From contig NZ_FOQD01000011.1 of the NCBI RefSeq assembly GCF_900113665.1, forward strand, positions 1-64,000: a stretch of DNA of 64,000 nucleotides, read 5' to 3'. Positions within the stretch are counted from its first letter, which is position 1; each line of letters starts with the position of its first letter. A model generated the notes under the pieces. It was given only the letters and a program-made list of their open reading frames with translations. It was not told the origin of the DNA and searched no databases. The translations under genes were made by a program, and so were the position numbers. Below, piece by piece: positions 45,302 to 54,425 of this stretch. Source of the DNA: Planctomicrobium piriforme. Lineage in GTDB: Bacteria; Planctomycetota; Planctomycetia; Planctomycetales; Planctomycetaceae.

Positions 45302-45535
45302 ATGAGAATTAACGACAGAAAAGCGCGCGGCGACCTTTGCTCCTGGCTCACCCACGGGGCCTCGATCGATGAACTGGCCGAATGGTATTCGCTGCTGCTG
45401 ACCGAAAGTCAGGTCAGTGTTTACCTGCAGGATCTCGATTCTTCCGTCACCGAGAGCAAAATCTATCACAACGGCGTCCCCCGCGATCCGGCGGTGCAGT
45501 TGTCGCTGTTTGTGGGCACCGGTGAGGGAGCCTGA
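45302..45535 (+). CDS. small hypothetical protein, 77 aa
   Basis: MRINDRKARGDLCSWLTHGASIDELAEWYSLLLTESQVSVYLQDLDSSVTESKIYHNGVPRDPAVQLSL. No motif, signal or membrane span is recognised. The ribosome site is weak. A hairpin TGGGAGG...CCTCCCA (45183-45205) separates it from the thioredoxin gene. Composition is normal for the genome, so it is probably real. Confidence 0.5.
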   Translation: MRINDRKARGDLCSWLTHGASIDELAEWYSLLLTESQVSVYLQDLDSSVTESKIYHNGVPRDPAVQLSLFVGTGEGA

Positions 45536-45672
45536 TCGGCCCCCTTGTTGGAATCAGCATCAGTATTCACTGATCCACAACAACATTGTTGAAATTGTCT
45601 CGATCCGCCATCGACAAACGGCCGCTTGAGAATGGACAATCGGAGGCCACTGAGGGGCATCACGAACGTTCC

Positions 45673-47925
45673 ATGCGCGTCGGTTCCATTCCATCCAGAC
45701 AGTCACGGTTCTCGACGAACTCGATCCATTCGAGCCCGGTGACGAATTCTGACGCTCATTGCACCCATCAGGTCGCGCGACGCTTCGCCCTATTCACGTC
45801 TGCCCTGTTGCTGGTGTTGCTGTTTCCCAGTCCAGGTCACGCGTACATCGGCCCCGGCGCTGGCTTCGCACTTGCTGGTTCCTTCCTGGCGGTGCTGGGA
45901 GCGTTCGCTTCCGCGGTCTTCATGTTGCTCCTCTGGCCCGTCCGGCAACTCGCCCGGGTGCTGTTGCGACGCCGCCCCCCCGGCAAGCCCCGTTTCAAAC
46001 GGGTCGTCATCCTCGGCCTCGATGGTCTCGATCACGGACTCACGCATCAGTTGCTCACCGCAGGCAAGCTTCCAAACCTGGCCGCGTTGCAGGCTCAGGG
46101 AGACTTCAAGCCGCTTGGCAGCACGCTGCCGCCCATCTCTCCAGTGGCCTGGTCCTCATTTCAAACCGGCGTGAACCCCGGCAAGCACAACATCTTCGAC
46201 TTCCTGATTCCCGACCAGAAGACCTACCAGCCCCGGCTCAGTTCGGTAGAGATCCGCACTTCCACCCGCACCTACGGCATCGGGCCGTTTCGCTTCAGTA
46301 TTGCCAGGCCGGATGTGCGGATGCTCCGCAAGAGCAAACCGTTCTGGGGCATCCTCAGCCAGTATGGCATCTTCAACTGCATCATCCGCGTGCCGATCAC
46401 GTTTCCGCCGGAGAAACTGCATGGCGTGCAGCTCTCGGCGATGTGCGTCCCGGATCTCCGCGGCACGCAGGGAACATTCTCCCGTTACACCACCGCCGCG
46501 CGAGACGACTCGCAGAAAACGGGCGGCGAAACGTTTTTCATCGAGCGCGTCGGCAGCACGATTCACGGTGAACTCCTCGGCCCGCCGCATCCCATTCGGC
46601 CTGAGTCAGGTGCTCTCAAGCTCCCCTTCACGGTCACCATCAAAGAAGACGGCACGGCCACGCTCACTTTGCTGCGTGAGACTTACACGCTCATCCCCGG
46701 CGCCTATTCCGGCTGGATTCCGGTGCGATTCTCGGCTGGCTGGGGCCGCTCGGTGCGGGGCATCTGCCGTTTCCTGCTCCTCTCCATTGAGCCGCAGTTC
46801 GAACTCTATGTGACGCCGATCAATCTCGATCCGGAAAAGCCCCCCATGGCGATCGGCTATCCGCGAGTCTTCCCCACTTATCTCGCCAAACGTCAGGGGC
46901 CGTTCGCCACGCTCGGTCTGGCGGAAGACACCTGGGGACTCAGCGAACAAGTTCTCGAAGACTGCCATTTCCTGAAACAGTGCCAGGATATCGACGCCGA
47001 ACGCGAAACGATGTTCTTCGACAGTCTGGAGAAAGTCCCGCAAGGTTTGTGCGTCTGCGTGTTCGACGGCACCGACCGCATGCAGCACATGTTCTGGCGT
47101 TACCACGACCCACAACATCCCGCGCGACCTGCGGAAGTTCCGCCTGAGTTCAAGAACGCCATCGAAGACCTCTACATCCGCATGGACGATCTGGTCGGCC
47201 GCACGATGACAAAATGCGCCGGGACCGACACCCTGCTGATGGTCCTCTCCGATCACGGCTTCAACACCTTCCGCCGCGGCGTCGACTTGAATCGCTGGCT
47301 CGAAGAAAACGGATACCTCGTCGTCGATGACGCCCGTCGAGGAGAAGAACATCTGGCCGGCATCGATTGGACCAAAACCCAGGCCTTCGCCATCGGCCTT
47401 ACCGGCATTTTCCTGAACCTCAAAGGCAAGTTCGAACAGGGGATCGTCGAACCTGGCGCTGCCGCCGATGCCCTGGTCGCAGAGATCGCTCAGCGTCTCG
47501 GACAACTTGTCGATCCCGTCACAGGTCAACCTGCCATCAAACGGGTCTATGCCGCCGCCAGAGCCTATCGCGGTCCCTACACCGGTCAGGCGCCCGATCT
47601 CATCGTTGGCTATGCCAGCGGCTATCGCGTCTCATGGGATGCCGCCGTGGGAAAGACCAGCCGCCATCTCTTTCAAGACAACACCAAAGCCTGGAGCGGC
47701 GACCACTGCGTCGATCCCTCGGTCGTCCCCGGCGTGCTGTTCTGCAGCCATCGGATTGAAAGTGAAACAGCGCGGCTGCTCGACATCGCCCCCACCGTTC
47801 TCGAACTCTTCGGCATTCCCACGCCGGATCACATGGACGGCCGCCCGTTGACGATCGGCTCTTCCGCCGCAGGCAAGCCACAATCATCCGCTGACAGCGA
47901 CCGTGTCGCACCACAGGTGGCGTGA
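45673..47925 (+). CDS. membrane-anchored alkaline-phosphatase-superfamily phosphodiesterase
   Basis: The 750-aa product has a hydrophobic N-terminus with the YIGPGAG motif (near residue 57) and two membrane spans. The catalytic domain follows the nucleotide pyrophosphatase/phosphodiesterase pattern: GLDGLDHGLTHQLL, then PISPVAWSSFQTGVNPGKHN (nucleophile Ser/Thr region), DGTDRMQHMFWRYHD, VLSDHGFNTF, and SGDHCVDPS (metal His). It should hydrolyse phosphoesters outside or at the membrane. It ends in TGATG with the next gene, its close paralogue. Confidence 0.85.
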   Translation: MRVGSIPSRQSRFSTNSIHSSPVTNSDAHCTHQVARRFALFTSALLLVLLFPSPGHAYIGPGAGFALAGSFLAVLGAFASAVFMLLLWPVRQLARVLLRRRPPGKPRFKRVVILGLDGLDHGLTHQLLTAGKLPNLAALQAQGDFKPLGSTLPPISPVAWSSFQTGVNPGKHNIFDFLIPDQKTYQPRLSSVEIRTSTRTYGIGPFRFSIARPDVRMLRKSKPFWGILSQYGIFNCIIRVPITFPPEKLHGVQLSAMCVPDLRGTQGTFSRYTTAARDDSQKTGGETFFIERVGSTIHGELLGPPHPIRPESGALKLPFTVTIKEDGTATLTLLRETYTLIPGAYSGWIPVRFSAGWGRSVRGICRFLLLSIEPQFELYVTPINLDPEKPPMAIGYPRVFPTYLAKRQGPFATLGLAEDTWGLSEQVLEDCHFLKQCQDIDAERETMFFDSLEKVPQGLCVCVFDGTDRMQHMFWRYHDPQHPARPAEVPPEFKNAIEDLYIRMDDLVGRTMTKCAGTDTLLMVLSDHGFNTFRRGVDLNRWLEENGYLVVDDARRGEEHLAGIDWTKTQAFAIGLTGIFLNLKGKFEQGIVEPGAAADALVAEIAQRLGQLVDPVTGQPAIKRVYAAARAYRGPYTGQAPDLIVGYASGYRVSWDAAVGKTSRHLFQDNTKAWSGDHCVDPSVVPGVLFCSHRIESETARLLDIAPTVLELFGIPTPDHMDGRPLTIGSSAAGKPQSSADSDRVAPQVA

Positions 47926-49967
47926 TGGCAGCCAAAAACTCCAAACGCATTTCGCGCCGCGGCCTGCTAACAGGCGCTGCCGCAGCCACGGTTGCGGGAG
48001 TGGGCGGCGCGGCCTATTGGGTTGGCGGCGTGAACCGCGTTTCGAAGAGCTTCGGCAAGAAGGTGATCGTCATCGGCATCGACGGCATGGACCCTCGACT
48101 CTGCCGCAGCATGATGCGCGATGGCCTGCTCCCCAACATGACCAGAATGAGCGCCGCTGGCGGCTTCAGCAGCCTCGCCACCAGCATGCCGCCGCAAAGT
48201 CCGGTCGCCTGGGCCAGTTTCATTAACGGGGCTGGGCCCGGCTCGCACGGCATCTTCGACTTCATCCATCGCCACCCGCACGAACAATGCACCCCCTACT
48301 TCTCCGCGGCCGAAACCCTGCCCGGCGACGGCTACTGGGAACTGGGCGATCACAAACTGCAGCTCGACTTCTGGCCCTTTAATCATCAGCCGGCCAAAAC
48401 CGTTTTGAAGCGGCAAGGGCGGCCGTTCTGGGACTATCTCGACGCCGCAGGGATTCCCACGACGTTTTACGATCTGCCGTCGAACTATCCCCCCAGTCCC
48501 TCCGAGTACGGGCATCACCGCTGCATCAGCGGGATGGGGACGCCCGACATGCTCGGCACCTATGGCACCTATCAGTACTTCGGAACCGATGTGCCAGGCA
48601 TGGGCGTGGAGGAAGGGGGCGGCAAACGGTCGCGTCTGAGCTTCATCCGCGACTCCGCCAAGGCCACCTTAGTCGGTCCGGAAAACAGCCTGCTCAAAAC
48701 GCCCCAGCCGATCACCATTGAGTTCGAAGTGCATCGCGACAAGGAATCGAACGCCGCCCTCCTCGAAATTCAGGGACAGAAATTCCTGCTGAATCCCGGC
48801 CAATGGAGCCCCTGGCTGAAACTCGATTTCGCGCTCTCCACTCCCACGCCAGTGCCGACGCAACACGCCAGCGGCATCTGCCGGTTTCTGCTACAGGAAG
48901 TTTCGCCGACGTTTCGTCTCTACGTCTCTCCCATCAACGTCGACCCCACCGCCCCGGCGGTCGCCCTGTCAGAACCGCCTGAGTTCATCAAGGATGTCTC
49001 GCAGCAGCTGGGGATGTTCTACACCACCGGTTTTCAGGAAGACCACAAGGCCCGTTCCAACGGCGTCTTTGTCGATGACGAGTTTCTCAAACAGGCGACG
49101 ATGGTACTCGACGAACGTCTGGCGATGTTCGAATACGCCGTCGAGAACTACGAAGACGGCCTGCTGTTTTTCTACTTCTCTAGCAGCGACCTGCAGTCGC
49201 ACATGTTCTGGTGGAATGCCGACGAGAACTCAAAGCACCCCTCCCGTTCGACGCCGGAAGCCCAGAAGTATTTCGCGCACATCAAGCAGTTATATCAGCG
49301 GCTCGATGCCGTCATCGGCGACATCTACGACCGCTACGGCGGCAAGGCCACGATCATCGCCATGAGCGATCACGGCTTCGCGAACTTCGGGCGGCAGTTC
49401 AACGTCAATTCCTGGCTCCGCGATGCCGGCCTGCTCGGCCCGCGCGAATGCACGTCGATTCTCGCAGACGTCGACTGGTCGGCCACACGGGCTTACGGTC
49501 TCGGCATCAACGGCCTGTATTTGAACCTCGAAGGCCGCGAACGCGACGGCATTGTCGAGCCGGGTGAAGAGCAAGAACGACTCACCAGACAGATCATCGC
49601 CGGACTGGAATCAGTCCGCGACGTCGATGGACAACAGGTGATCCGCCGCGTGTACCGTGCGGACGAAATCTATCACGGTCCCGCCACCGCGCTCGCACCC
49701 GACCTCATCATCGGCTACTCGCGCGGCTATCGGGCTTCCTGGGACACCTGTCTCGGCGGGCTGACTCCACAAGTGCTGCTCGATAACGATTCCGCCTGGA
49801 GCGCCGACCACTGTGCCGACGCCCTCGAGGTCCCCGGCGTCCTCTGCTGCAATCAACCGCTGCGTCGGGGCGATCCATCGCTCGTCGACCTGGCCCCGTC
49901 GATTCTGGCCGACTTCGGACTCCCCACCCCATCCACCATGAGCGGAAAAGACCTGTTCCGTTCCTGA
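47925..49967 (+). CDS. Tat-exported alkaline-phosphatase-superfamily phosphodiesterase (paralogue)
   Basis: The 680-aa product starts MAAKNSKRISRRGLLTGAAAATVAG, a Tat signal. The enzyme domain matches the preceding gene in order: GIDGMDPRLCRSMMRDG, QSPVAWASFINGAGPGSHGIFDF, SSSDLQSHMFWWNADEN, AMSDHGFANF and SADHCADALEVPG. One member is anchored, the other exported folded. They may work as a pair on one substrate; the substrate is unknown. Confidence 0.85.
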   Translation: MAAKNSKRISRRGLLTGAAAATVAGVGGAAYWVGGVNRVSKSFGKKVIVIGIDGMDPRLCRSMMRDGLLPNMTRMSAAGGFSSLATSMPPQSPVAWASFINGAGPGSHGIFDFIHRHPHEQCTPYFSAAETLPGDGYWELGDHKLQLDFWPFNHQPAKTVLKRQGRPFWDYLDAAGIPTTFYDLPSNYPPSPSEYGHHRCISGMGTPDMLGTYGTYQYFGTDVPGMGVEEGGGKRSRLSFIRDSAKATLVGPENSLLKTPQPITIEFEVHRDKESNAALLEIQGQKFLLNPGQWSPWLKLDFALSTPTPVPTQHASGICRFLLQEVSPTFRLYVSPINVDPTAPAVALSEPPEFIKDVSQQLGMFYTTGFQEDHKARSNGVFVDDEFLKQATMVLDERLAMFEYAVENYEDGLLFFYFSSSDLQSHMFWWNADENSKHPSRSTPEAQKYFAHIKQLYQRLDAVIGDIYDRYGGKATIIAMSDHGFANFGRQFNVNSWLRDAGLLGPRECTSILADVDWSATRAYGLGINGLYLNLEGRERDGIVEPGEEQERLTRQIIAGLESVRDVDGQQVIRRVYRADEIYHGPATALAPDLIIGYSRGYRASWDTCLGGLTPQVLLDNDSAWSADHCADALEVPGVLCCNQPLRRGDPSLVDLAPSILADFGLPTPSTMSGKDLFRS

Positions 49968-49987
49968 ACTGCCGCGAAAGCGCCCCC

Positions 49988-50176
49988 ATGGCCAAAGCCA
50001 CCATCGACTCCGCTCTCTATCAACGCGCCGAAAAAGCCGCTGCGCAGGCGGGCTACAGCAGCGTCGACGAGTTCATCGCCCACGCCATCGAAACCCAGCT
50101 CAAGTCGCTGGAAGCCGACGACGCCGAACGCCAGGTCGCCGACCAACTCCGCGGCCTGGGCTATCTGGATTCATAA
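49988..50176 (+). CDS. short ribbon-helix-helix-like protein, 62 aa
   Basis: MAKATIDSALYQRAEKAAAQAGYSSVDEFIAHAIETQLKSL resembles a CopG/ribbon-helix-helix fold, with a short acidic tail. Conservation of the gene between the phosphodiesterase and the membrane gene suggests it is real. No ribosome site stands out. DNA binding is possible but not shown. Confidence 0.5.
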   Translation: MAKATIDSALYQRAEKAAAQAGYSSVDEFIAHAIETQLKSLEADDAERQVADQLRGLGYLDS

Positions 50177-50184
50177 CTCAAAAG

Positions 50185-50271
50185 AAATCCGAAGCACGAA
50201 ATTCGAAATCCGAAACGAATGCGACTTTCAATGACGCTTTGAATTTGTTTCGGATTTCGTGCTTCGGATTT
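50185..50271. repeat. 87-bp inverted repeat inside an operon
   Basis: The left arm AAATCCGAAGCACGAAAT (50185-50202) is the exact reverse complement of 50254-50271. The inner block CCGAAAC (50210-50216) pairs with 50247-50253. The left arm has a 7-base TCGAAAT insert. It lies between two same-strand genes and ends 16 bases before a start codon. Confidence 0.85.
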
Positions 50272-50287
50272 AGAATTTTTCGTCTCG

Positions 50288-51115
50288 ATGATTTTCGTTT
50301 GGTTCAACACGATCGCCAATTTCCTCGGCAGCATCTTCCTCGCCCCTGTGGCGTGGATGCCGGGCTGGTTATCGTTGTTGCTGGTGTCGGCGATCTGCGG
50401 CGTGCTGACGTTGCTGGTTTTCAAACACACCTCCAATCAACCGGCCATTCGCCACACGCGTCGACAGATTCAGGCCAACCTCCTCGCGCTCTCGCTCTAT
50501 AAAGACAGCATCCGCGTCAGCCTGCAGGCACAAGGCCGCATCCTGTTCAACGCCGGCCGGCTGCTCGTGCTTTCGCTCGTTCCCATGCTGGTGATGCTGC
50601 TGCCGACCTGTCTGCTCCTCGGCCAACTGGCGCTCTGGTATCAGGCACGGCCATTACAGGTGGGAGAAGAAGCAGTCGTCACCGTGCAGCTTTCCAAGAC
50701 TGCCGCACGCGAACTCAAAGAACTGCAGTTCACGCCCGGCGATTGCGTCACAGTCACCGTCGGCCCGGTTCGAGTGGTAACGAAGCAGATGGTCTGCTGG
50801 AACATCAAAGCGGTCGAGCCCGGCCTGCATCAGCTTGTCTTCACAGCCAGCGACCAACAATTCGGGAAAGAACTTGCAGTCGGCGACACGTTGATGCCCG
50901 TCAGCCTGCAGCGGCCCGACGCCTCGTTCGCCGACGTGTTACTGCACCCTCGCGAAACTCCGTTCGCCGCCGATTCGCCGGTGCAGTCGATCGAGATCGC
51001 GTATCCCGACCGCACATCATGGATTGCCGGCAGCGACACCTGGCTGATCTCCTGGTTCGTGCTAACAATGCTCTTCGGCCTCGCCGCCCGCCCGCTCCTG
51101 AAAGTCGATCTGTAA
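50288..51115 (+). CDS. membrane protein with extracytoplasmic loop, unknown
   Basis: The 275-aa product has spans near residues 12-42 (two close hydrophobic segments) and 97-122 (LLVLSLVPMLVMLLPTCLLLG). A beta-rich loop of about 130 residues follows (VGEEAVVTVQLSKTAARELKELQFTP), then a final span (WLISWFVLTMLFGLAARPLL). It has no recognised domain. Its position between the phosphodiesterases and the sulfotransferase suggests a shared envelope role. The inverted repeat at 50185 reaches its start. Confidence 0.65.
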   Translation: MIFVWFNTIANFLGSIFLAPVAWMPGWLSLLLVSAICGVLTLLVFKHTSNQPAIRHTRRQIQANLLALSLYKDSIRVSLQAQGRILFNAGRLLVLSLVPMLVMLLPTCLLLGQLALWYQARPLQVGEEAVVTVQLSKTAARELKELQFTPGDCVTVTVGPVRVVTKQMVCWNIKAVEPGLHQLVFTASDQQFGKELAVGDTLMPVSLQRPDASFADVLLHPRETPFAADSPVQSIEIAYPDRTSWIAGSDTWLISWFVLTMLFGLAARPLLKVDL

Positions 51116-51156
51116 ACCGAGCCCCTACCCACTACCAACCACCCACTACCAACTTT

Positions 51157-51735
51157 ATGCCGCTCAATCAGGACATCATCGTCGTCTCCGGTCTCCCGCG
51201 ATCCGGCACATCACTGATGATGGCTATGCTCGTGCAGGGGGGCATTCCCGCCGTCACCGACGAAATCCGCCACGCCGACCCCGACAACCCCCGCGGGTAC
51301 TTCGAATTCGAACAGGTGAAACAGCTAAAAACCGACCACACCTGGCTCCCAAATGCCCGCGGCAAATGTGTGAAGATCGTGTCGCCGCTGCTCTACCACC
51401 TGCCGCCGACGGAAACCTTTCGGGTGATCTTTATGCAGCGCGATCTGGACGAAGTGATCGCTTCGCAGGAAAAGATGTTGCAGCGCCGCGGCCAACCCGT
51501 CCCCCCCGCCGAGAAGATGCGAGCCGCTTTCGAAGTCCACCTCGACCGCCTGCAAACCTGGCTCACCGCCCAACGCCACATCCAACTCCTGCCGGTCAGC
51601 TACAACCACCTCATGACCAACCCCACCCCCCTCCTCCCGCACATCGCCGCATTCCTGGACGACCAGGCGGACATCACAAAAATGCAAACGGCGATTGATA
51701 CGAGTTTGTACCGCAACCGAGGCGGAGCAGGATGA
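51157..51735 (+). CDS. sulfotransferase family protein
   Basis: The 192-aa protein carries the PAPS phosphate-binding loop GLPRSGTSLMMAML, near the N-terminus. A second conserved region is FRVIFMQRDLDEVIASQ. It is shorter than most sulfotransferases (about 280 aa) and ends RNRGGAG. It transfers sulfate from PAPS to an acceptor. The gene follows the membrane gene by 41 bases that contain two copies of CCCACTACCAAC. It closes the phosphodiesterase operon. Confidence 0.85.
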   Translation: MPLNQDIIVVSGLPRSGTSLMMAMLVQGGIPAVTDEIRHADPDNPRGYFEFEQVKQLKTDHTWLPNARGKCVKIVSPLLYHLPPTETFRVIFMQRDLDEVIASQEKMLQRRGQPVPPAEKMRAAFEVHLDRLQTWLTAQRHIQLLPVSYNHLMTNPTPLLPHIAAFLDDQADITKMQTAIDTSLYRNRGGAG

Positions 51736-52308
51736 GATGCTAGTGAATGAAATTATTGATGTCGCGAATAGACGTGATTGCATCAGTCCATCCAGCTAGT
51801 GATCTCATCGGCGCGTGAACAAGTCTGCCCGTCTGGGGGGGGGGAGTTTTCATTTTAGCGATGAATTGAGTACGGAATTTGGCTTCTGGTAATCGGTTAC
51901 ACCCGACCTCACGGGCTACAAAAGGGCGATCAAGTTCGTCGCAGTCCGGGATGGCGACGCGATTTGCGTGGCTTTGTGGTGATTTTTCCCTCATCACCTT
52001 ATAAGGGACGTGACTGAGGGCTTTAGCGCAAATTGCGAAATGATTTGCCCGGTCTCGCCACGCCGAATTCAGCAATTCAATTGGTGAAACCGCGTATCAC
52101 GCAGGCACACAATAGAGCAAACTGCTCTAGGTCGTCGAAGCCTGCCTGGGCACCCCGCGCTGGTTACTTTTGCATATTTAGGGCATGCTGGAACCATCTT
52201 GCGCAAGTGGGATTGAACATTCTTGCTTGCACGCGCACCATTGCGGGCAAAGACCCTTTTCCCGACGCTTAGATGAAACCCGGTTGACCAACAGGGCGAA
52301 CGACTGAA
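51736..52308. other. intergenic region with dispersed repeat copy B
   Basis: This 573-base region contains the repeat at 52026-52130. Outside it no gene is supported. The nearby G-run around 51835-51845 is homopolymeric (10 G). Confidence 0.4.
52026..52130. repeat. 105-bp dispersed intergenic repeat, copy B
   Basis: It matches 12181-12285 with 14 mismatches and no gaps. The TAGAGCA-AAC-TGCTCTA hairpin is identical. It lies between the sulfotransferase and the GT39-like gene. Confidence 0.8.
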
Positions 52309-53781
52309 ATGCAATTCCCATTAATTTCACTCCGCGGCTGGACAGTCTTCGACAACAGTAAAGCCACTGCTTGTCTTGTTGTCGTGTTGCTATTTACCCA
52401 TGCCGGACTGTTGGCGTATTCCGCCACGCGGCATAGCCCCACCATGAACGAGCCAGGTCATCTCGTCGCCGGGCTCAGCCATTGGAAGTTTGGTCGCTTT
52501 GAAATCTATCGGGTGAACCCGCCGCTCACGCATTTTGTGGCGGCCATTCCAGTCATCATCGCCGGTTATAATGAAGACTGGAGTGGGTTCTACGATTCCC
52601 CCGGTGCGCGGCCGGAATTCAAGATGGGGGAAGACTTCGTTCGGGCGAATGGAGAGCGGTCGATCTGGTTGTTTACGATTGCCCGTTGGGCCTGCATTCC
52701 GTTTAGTCTCATTGGCGGGCTGTTTTGTTTCTTCTGGTCCCGAGAGTTGTGGGGATCGAACCTGGCAGGCTTGATCTCGCTGTTCTTATGGTGCTTCGAA
52801 CCCAATATTCTGGCCCACGGCGAACTCGTCACGCCAGACTGTGCGGCGTCGGCGTTTGGGCTTGGTGCGTGTTATCTTTTCTGGCGTTGGCTGCGAGTTC
52901 CCGGCTGGGGCCGGGCTGGTGCCGTCGGCGCAATGCTGGGGCTCGCCGAGCTGACAAAAACCTCGTGGATCATGCTGTTCGGGCTCTGGCCGCTGTTGTG
53001 GCTTTGCTGGCTCTGGACCGAACATCGCAGCCGCATTTCTGCATCTCAAATACCGCCAACAGACTCCCCTCGCCCCTGTACTCAGGGGAGAGGAGCTGGA
53101 GGTGAGGGGTCAAATGATCAAGCAGCGCGCCTGGTCAGCCATACGTCATCAGTGCTGACACAGTTCACTCAGCTCGTCGGAATCCTGCTGCTCGGCCTGT
53201 ACGTTTTGAATCTCGGGTACGGGTTCGATGGCTCATTCACCAGGCTGAAAGACTTCACGTTCGTCAGCAAAGCGTTCACTGGGCTAAAGGAAGCGGGGGA
53301 TCCGGGGAACCGATTTCATGCATCGGTTCTAGGAAATCTTCCGGTACCGTTTCCGAAGCAATACCTGCGAGGAGTCGACCTGCAGAAGAAAGACTTCGAA
53401 CATTACGGGCAGCCTTCGTATCTGCGGGGCGAATGGAAGCAGGGAGGGTGGTGGTACTACTATCTCTATGGCCTGGCGGTGAAAACTCCGCATGGATCGC
53501 AGGCGATCCTTTTGCTGTCTTTCGTAACGCTGGCCGTTTATTGGCATAGATCGCGGTCCACGCCGGGTGGTGAAGCACGATTTATTCCTAGCGCATCGCA
53601 CGTTCGTCCCCGAGATTTGCTGGCGTTATCACTCGCCCCGTTGACGCTGCTGGTGCTGGTCAGCTCGCAGTTGGAATTCAATCACCACGTTCGTTATGTG
53701 CTTCCGGTGCTGGGATTTGCGTATGTCTTTGCAGGCGTGACTGCATTCTGGTTCAGACCGAGGAGAACAGCAGTAGGTTGA
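52309..53781 (+). CDS. GT39-like polytopic glycosyltransferase, N-terminal part of a split gene
   Basis: The 490-aa polytopic product has GT39/ArnT-like features: SPTMNEPGHLVAGLSHWKF near the N-terminus, and NPPLTHFVAAIPV, with many membrane spans. The family moves sugars from polyprenyl-phosphate carriers. It stops after HHVRYVLPVLGFAYVFAG and lacks the usual ending SVYPHSLSYFNE-like segment, which appears further on in another frame. Residues near 252-268 (TDSPRPCTQGRGAGGEG) are encoded by a palindromic repeat (53063-53109), so that part is an in-frame insertion. The start is ATG 52309 with a weak ribosome site. Confidence 0.65.
   Translation: MQFPLISLRGWTVFDNSKATACLVVVLLFTHAGLLAYSATRHSPTMNEPGHLVAGLSHWKFGRFEIYRVNPPLTHFVAAIPVIIAGYNEDWSGFYDSPGARPEFKMGEDFVRANGERSIWLFTIARWACIPFSLIGGLFCFFWSRELWGSNLAGLISLFLWCFEPNILAHGELVTPDCAASAFGLGACYLFWRWLRVPGWGRAGAVGAMLGLAELTKTSWIMLFGLWPLLWLCWLWTEHRSRISASQIPPTDSPRPCTQGRGAGGEGSNDQAARLVSHTSSVLTQFTQLVGILLLGLYVLNLGYGFDGSFTRLKDFTFVSKAFTGLKEAGDPGNRFHASVLGNLPVPFPKQYLRGVDLQKKDFEHYGQPSYLRGEWKQGGWWYYYLYGLAVKTPHGSQAILLLSFVTLAVYWHRSRSTPGGEARFIPSASHVRPRDLLALSLAPLTLLVLVSSQLEFNHHVRYVLPVLGFAYVFAGVTAFWFRPRRTAVG
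53063..53109. repeat. palindromic GC-rich dispersed repeat, copy 2, within a coding frame
   Basis: The inner stem CCCCTGTACTCAGGGG and the outer arms match copy 1 at 1358-1404. The paired stem bases differ in compensating fashion. It encodes about 16 residues inside the GT39-like gene. Confidence 0.8.
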
Positions 53782-53842
53782 GAGTTTTACCTGCTTCTTG
53801 CGACCGACATAGAAAATCAGAGTTTTTAATGAAAACAGACAA

Positions 53843-53870
53843 TTGACATATTTGATGCGAGGTGTATCAT
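53843..53870 (+). promoter_or_regulatory. possible sigma-70 promoter in the split
   Basis: TTGACA (53843-53848), 16 bases, TATCAT (53865-53870). It lies in the 150-base interruption of the glycosyltransferase gene and may drive the C-terminal fragment. Confidence 0.35.
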
Positions 53871-53933
53871 CACGCAACACTTCGGGGCATCTACCACCGT
53901 TCGTCTGCCACGCATGATTTGCTTGAGGCTGGA

Positions 53934-54374
53934 ATGGTTTTAGTCTTTCGATTTCTCGTAATTGTCTGCCTGGGCGCAACTGTCGCAAGTACGCTTTGGG
54001 TCTATCCGCATCAGCTGGCGTATTTCAATGAAGCGGCGGGTGGACCTAAGTCTGGGTGGCGATGTCTGCTCGGTAGCAATTTCGACTGGGGGCAAGACTA
54101 TCTTTACTTGAAGCGATGGGCAGTTCAGCAGCACATTGGGGAAAAGTTGGAGCTTTGTAATCCGACGTTCTTTCAATACAACATAAATGACCTAGGGCTC
54201 AATGTTTACACTGGCGCATACGAAGGAATCGAATACTATAAATCTACTGACAGTCCGAATATTTCCGCTGTCGCCGTTAGCAGCTTTTCAACGACAGATA
54301 ACGCGCGCCAGAAGTATTTATTGTCGCGAGTCACAAACAGAGTCTCCTTCACGATAAGTATTCTCGCGTTCTAG
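53934..54374 (+). pseudogene. C-terminal part of the split GT39-like gene
   Basis: The 146-aa open frame (MVLVFRFLVIVCL) encodes TLWVYPHQLAYFNEAAGGPKSGWRCLLGSNFDWGQDYLYLKRW, which is the normal C-terminal region of GT39-like proteins that the upstream gene lacks. The frame differs from it. About 150 bases separate them. Translation alone is unlikely to give an active enzyme. Two halves could in principle cooperate; a broken gene is more likely. Confidence 0.65.
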
Positions 54375-54425
54375 TTCAGAATCCCAATTTGTGCGCTGGG
54401 TGTTTTCTTGTTTTACAATCTCGCT

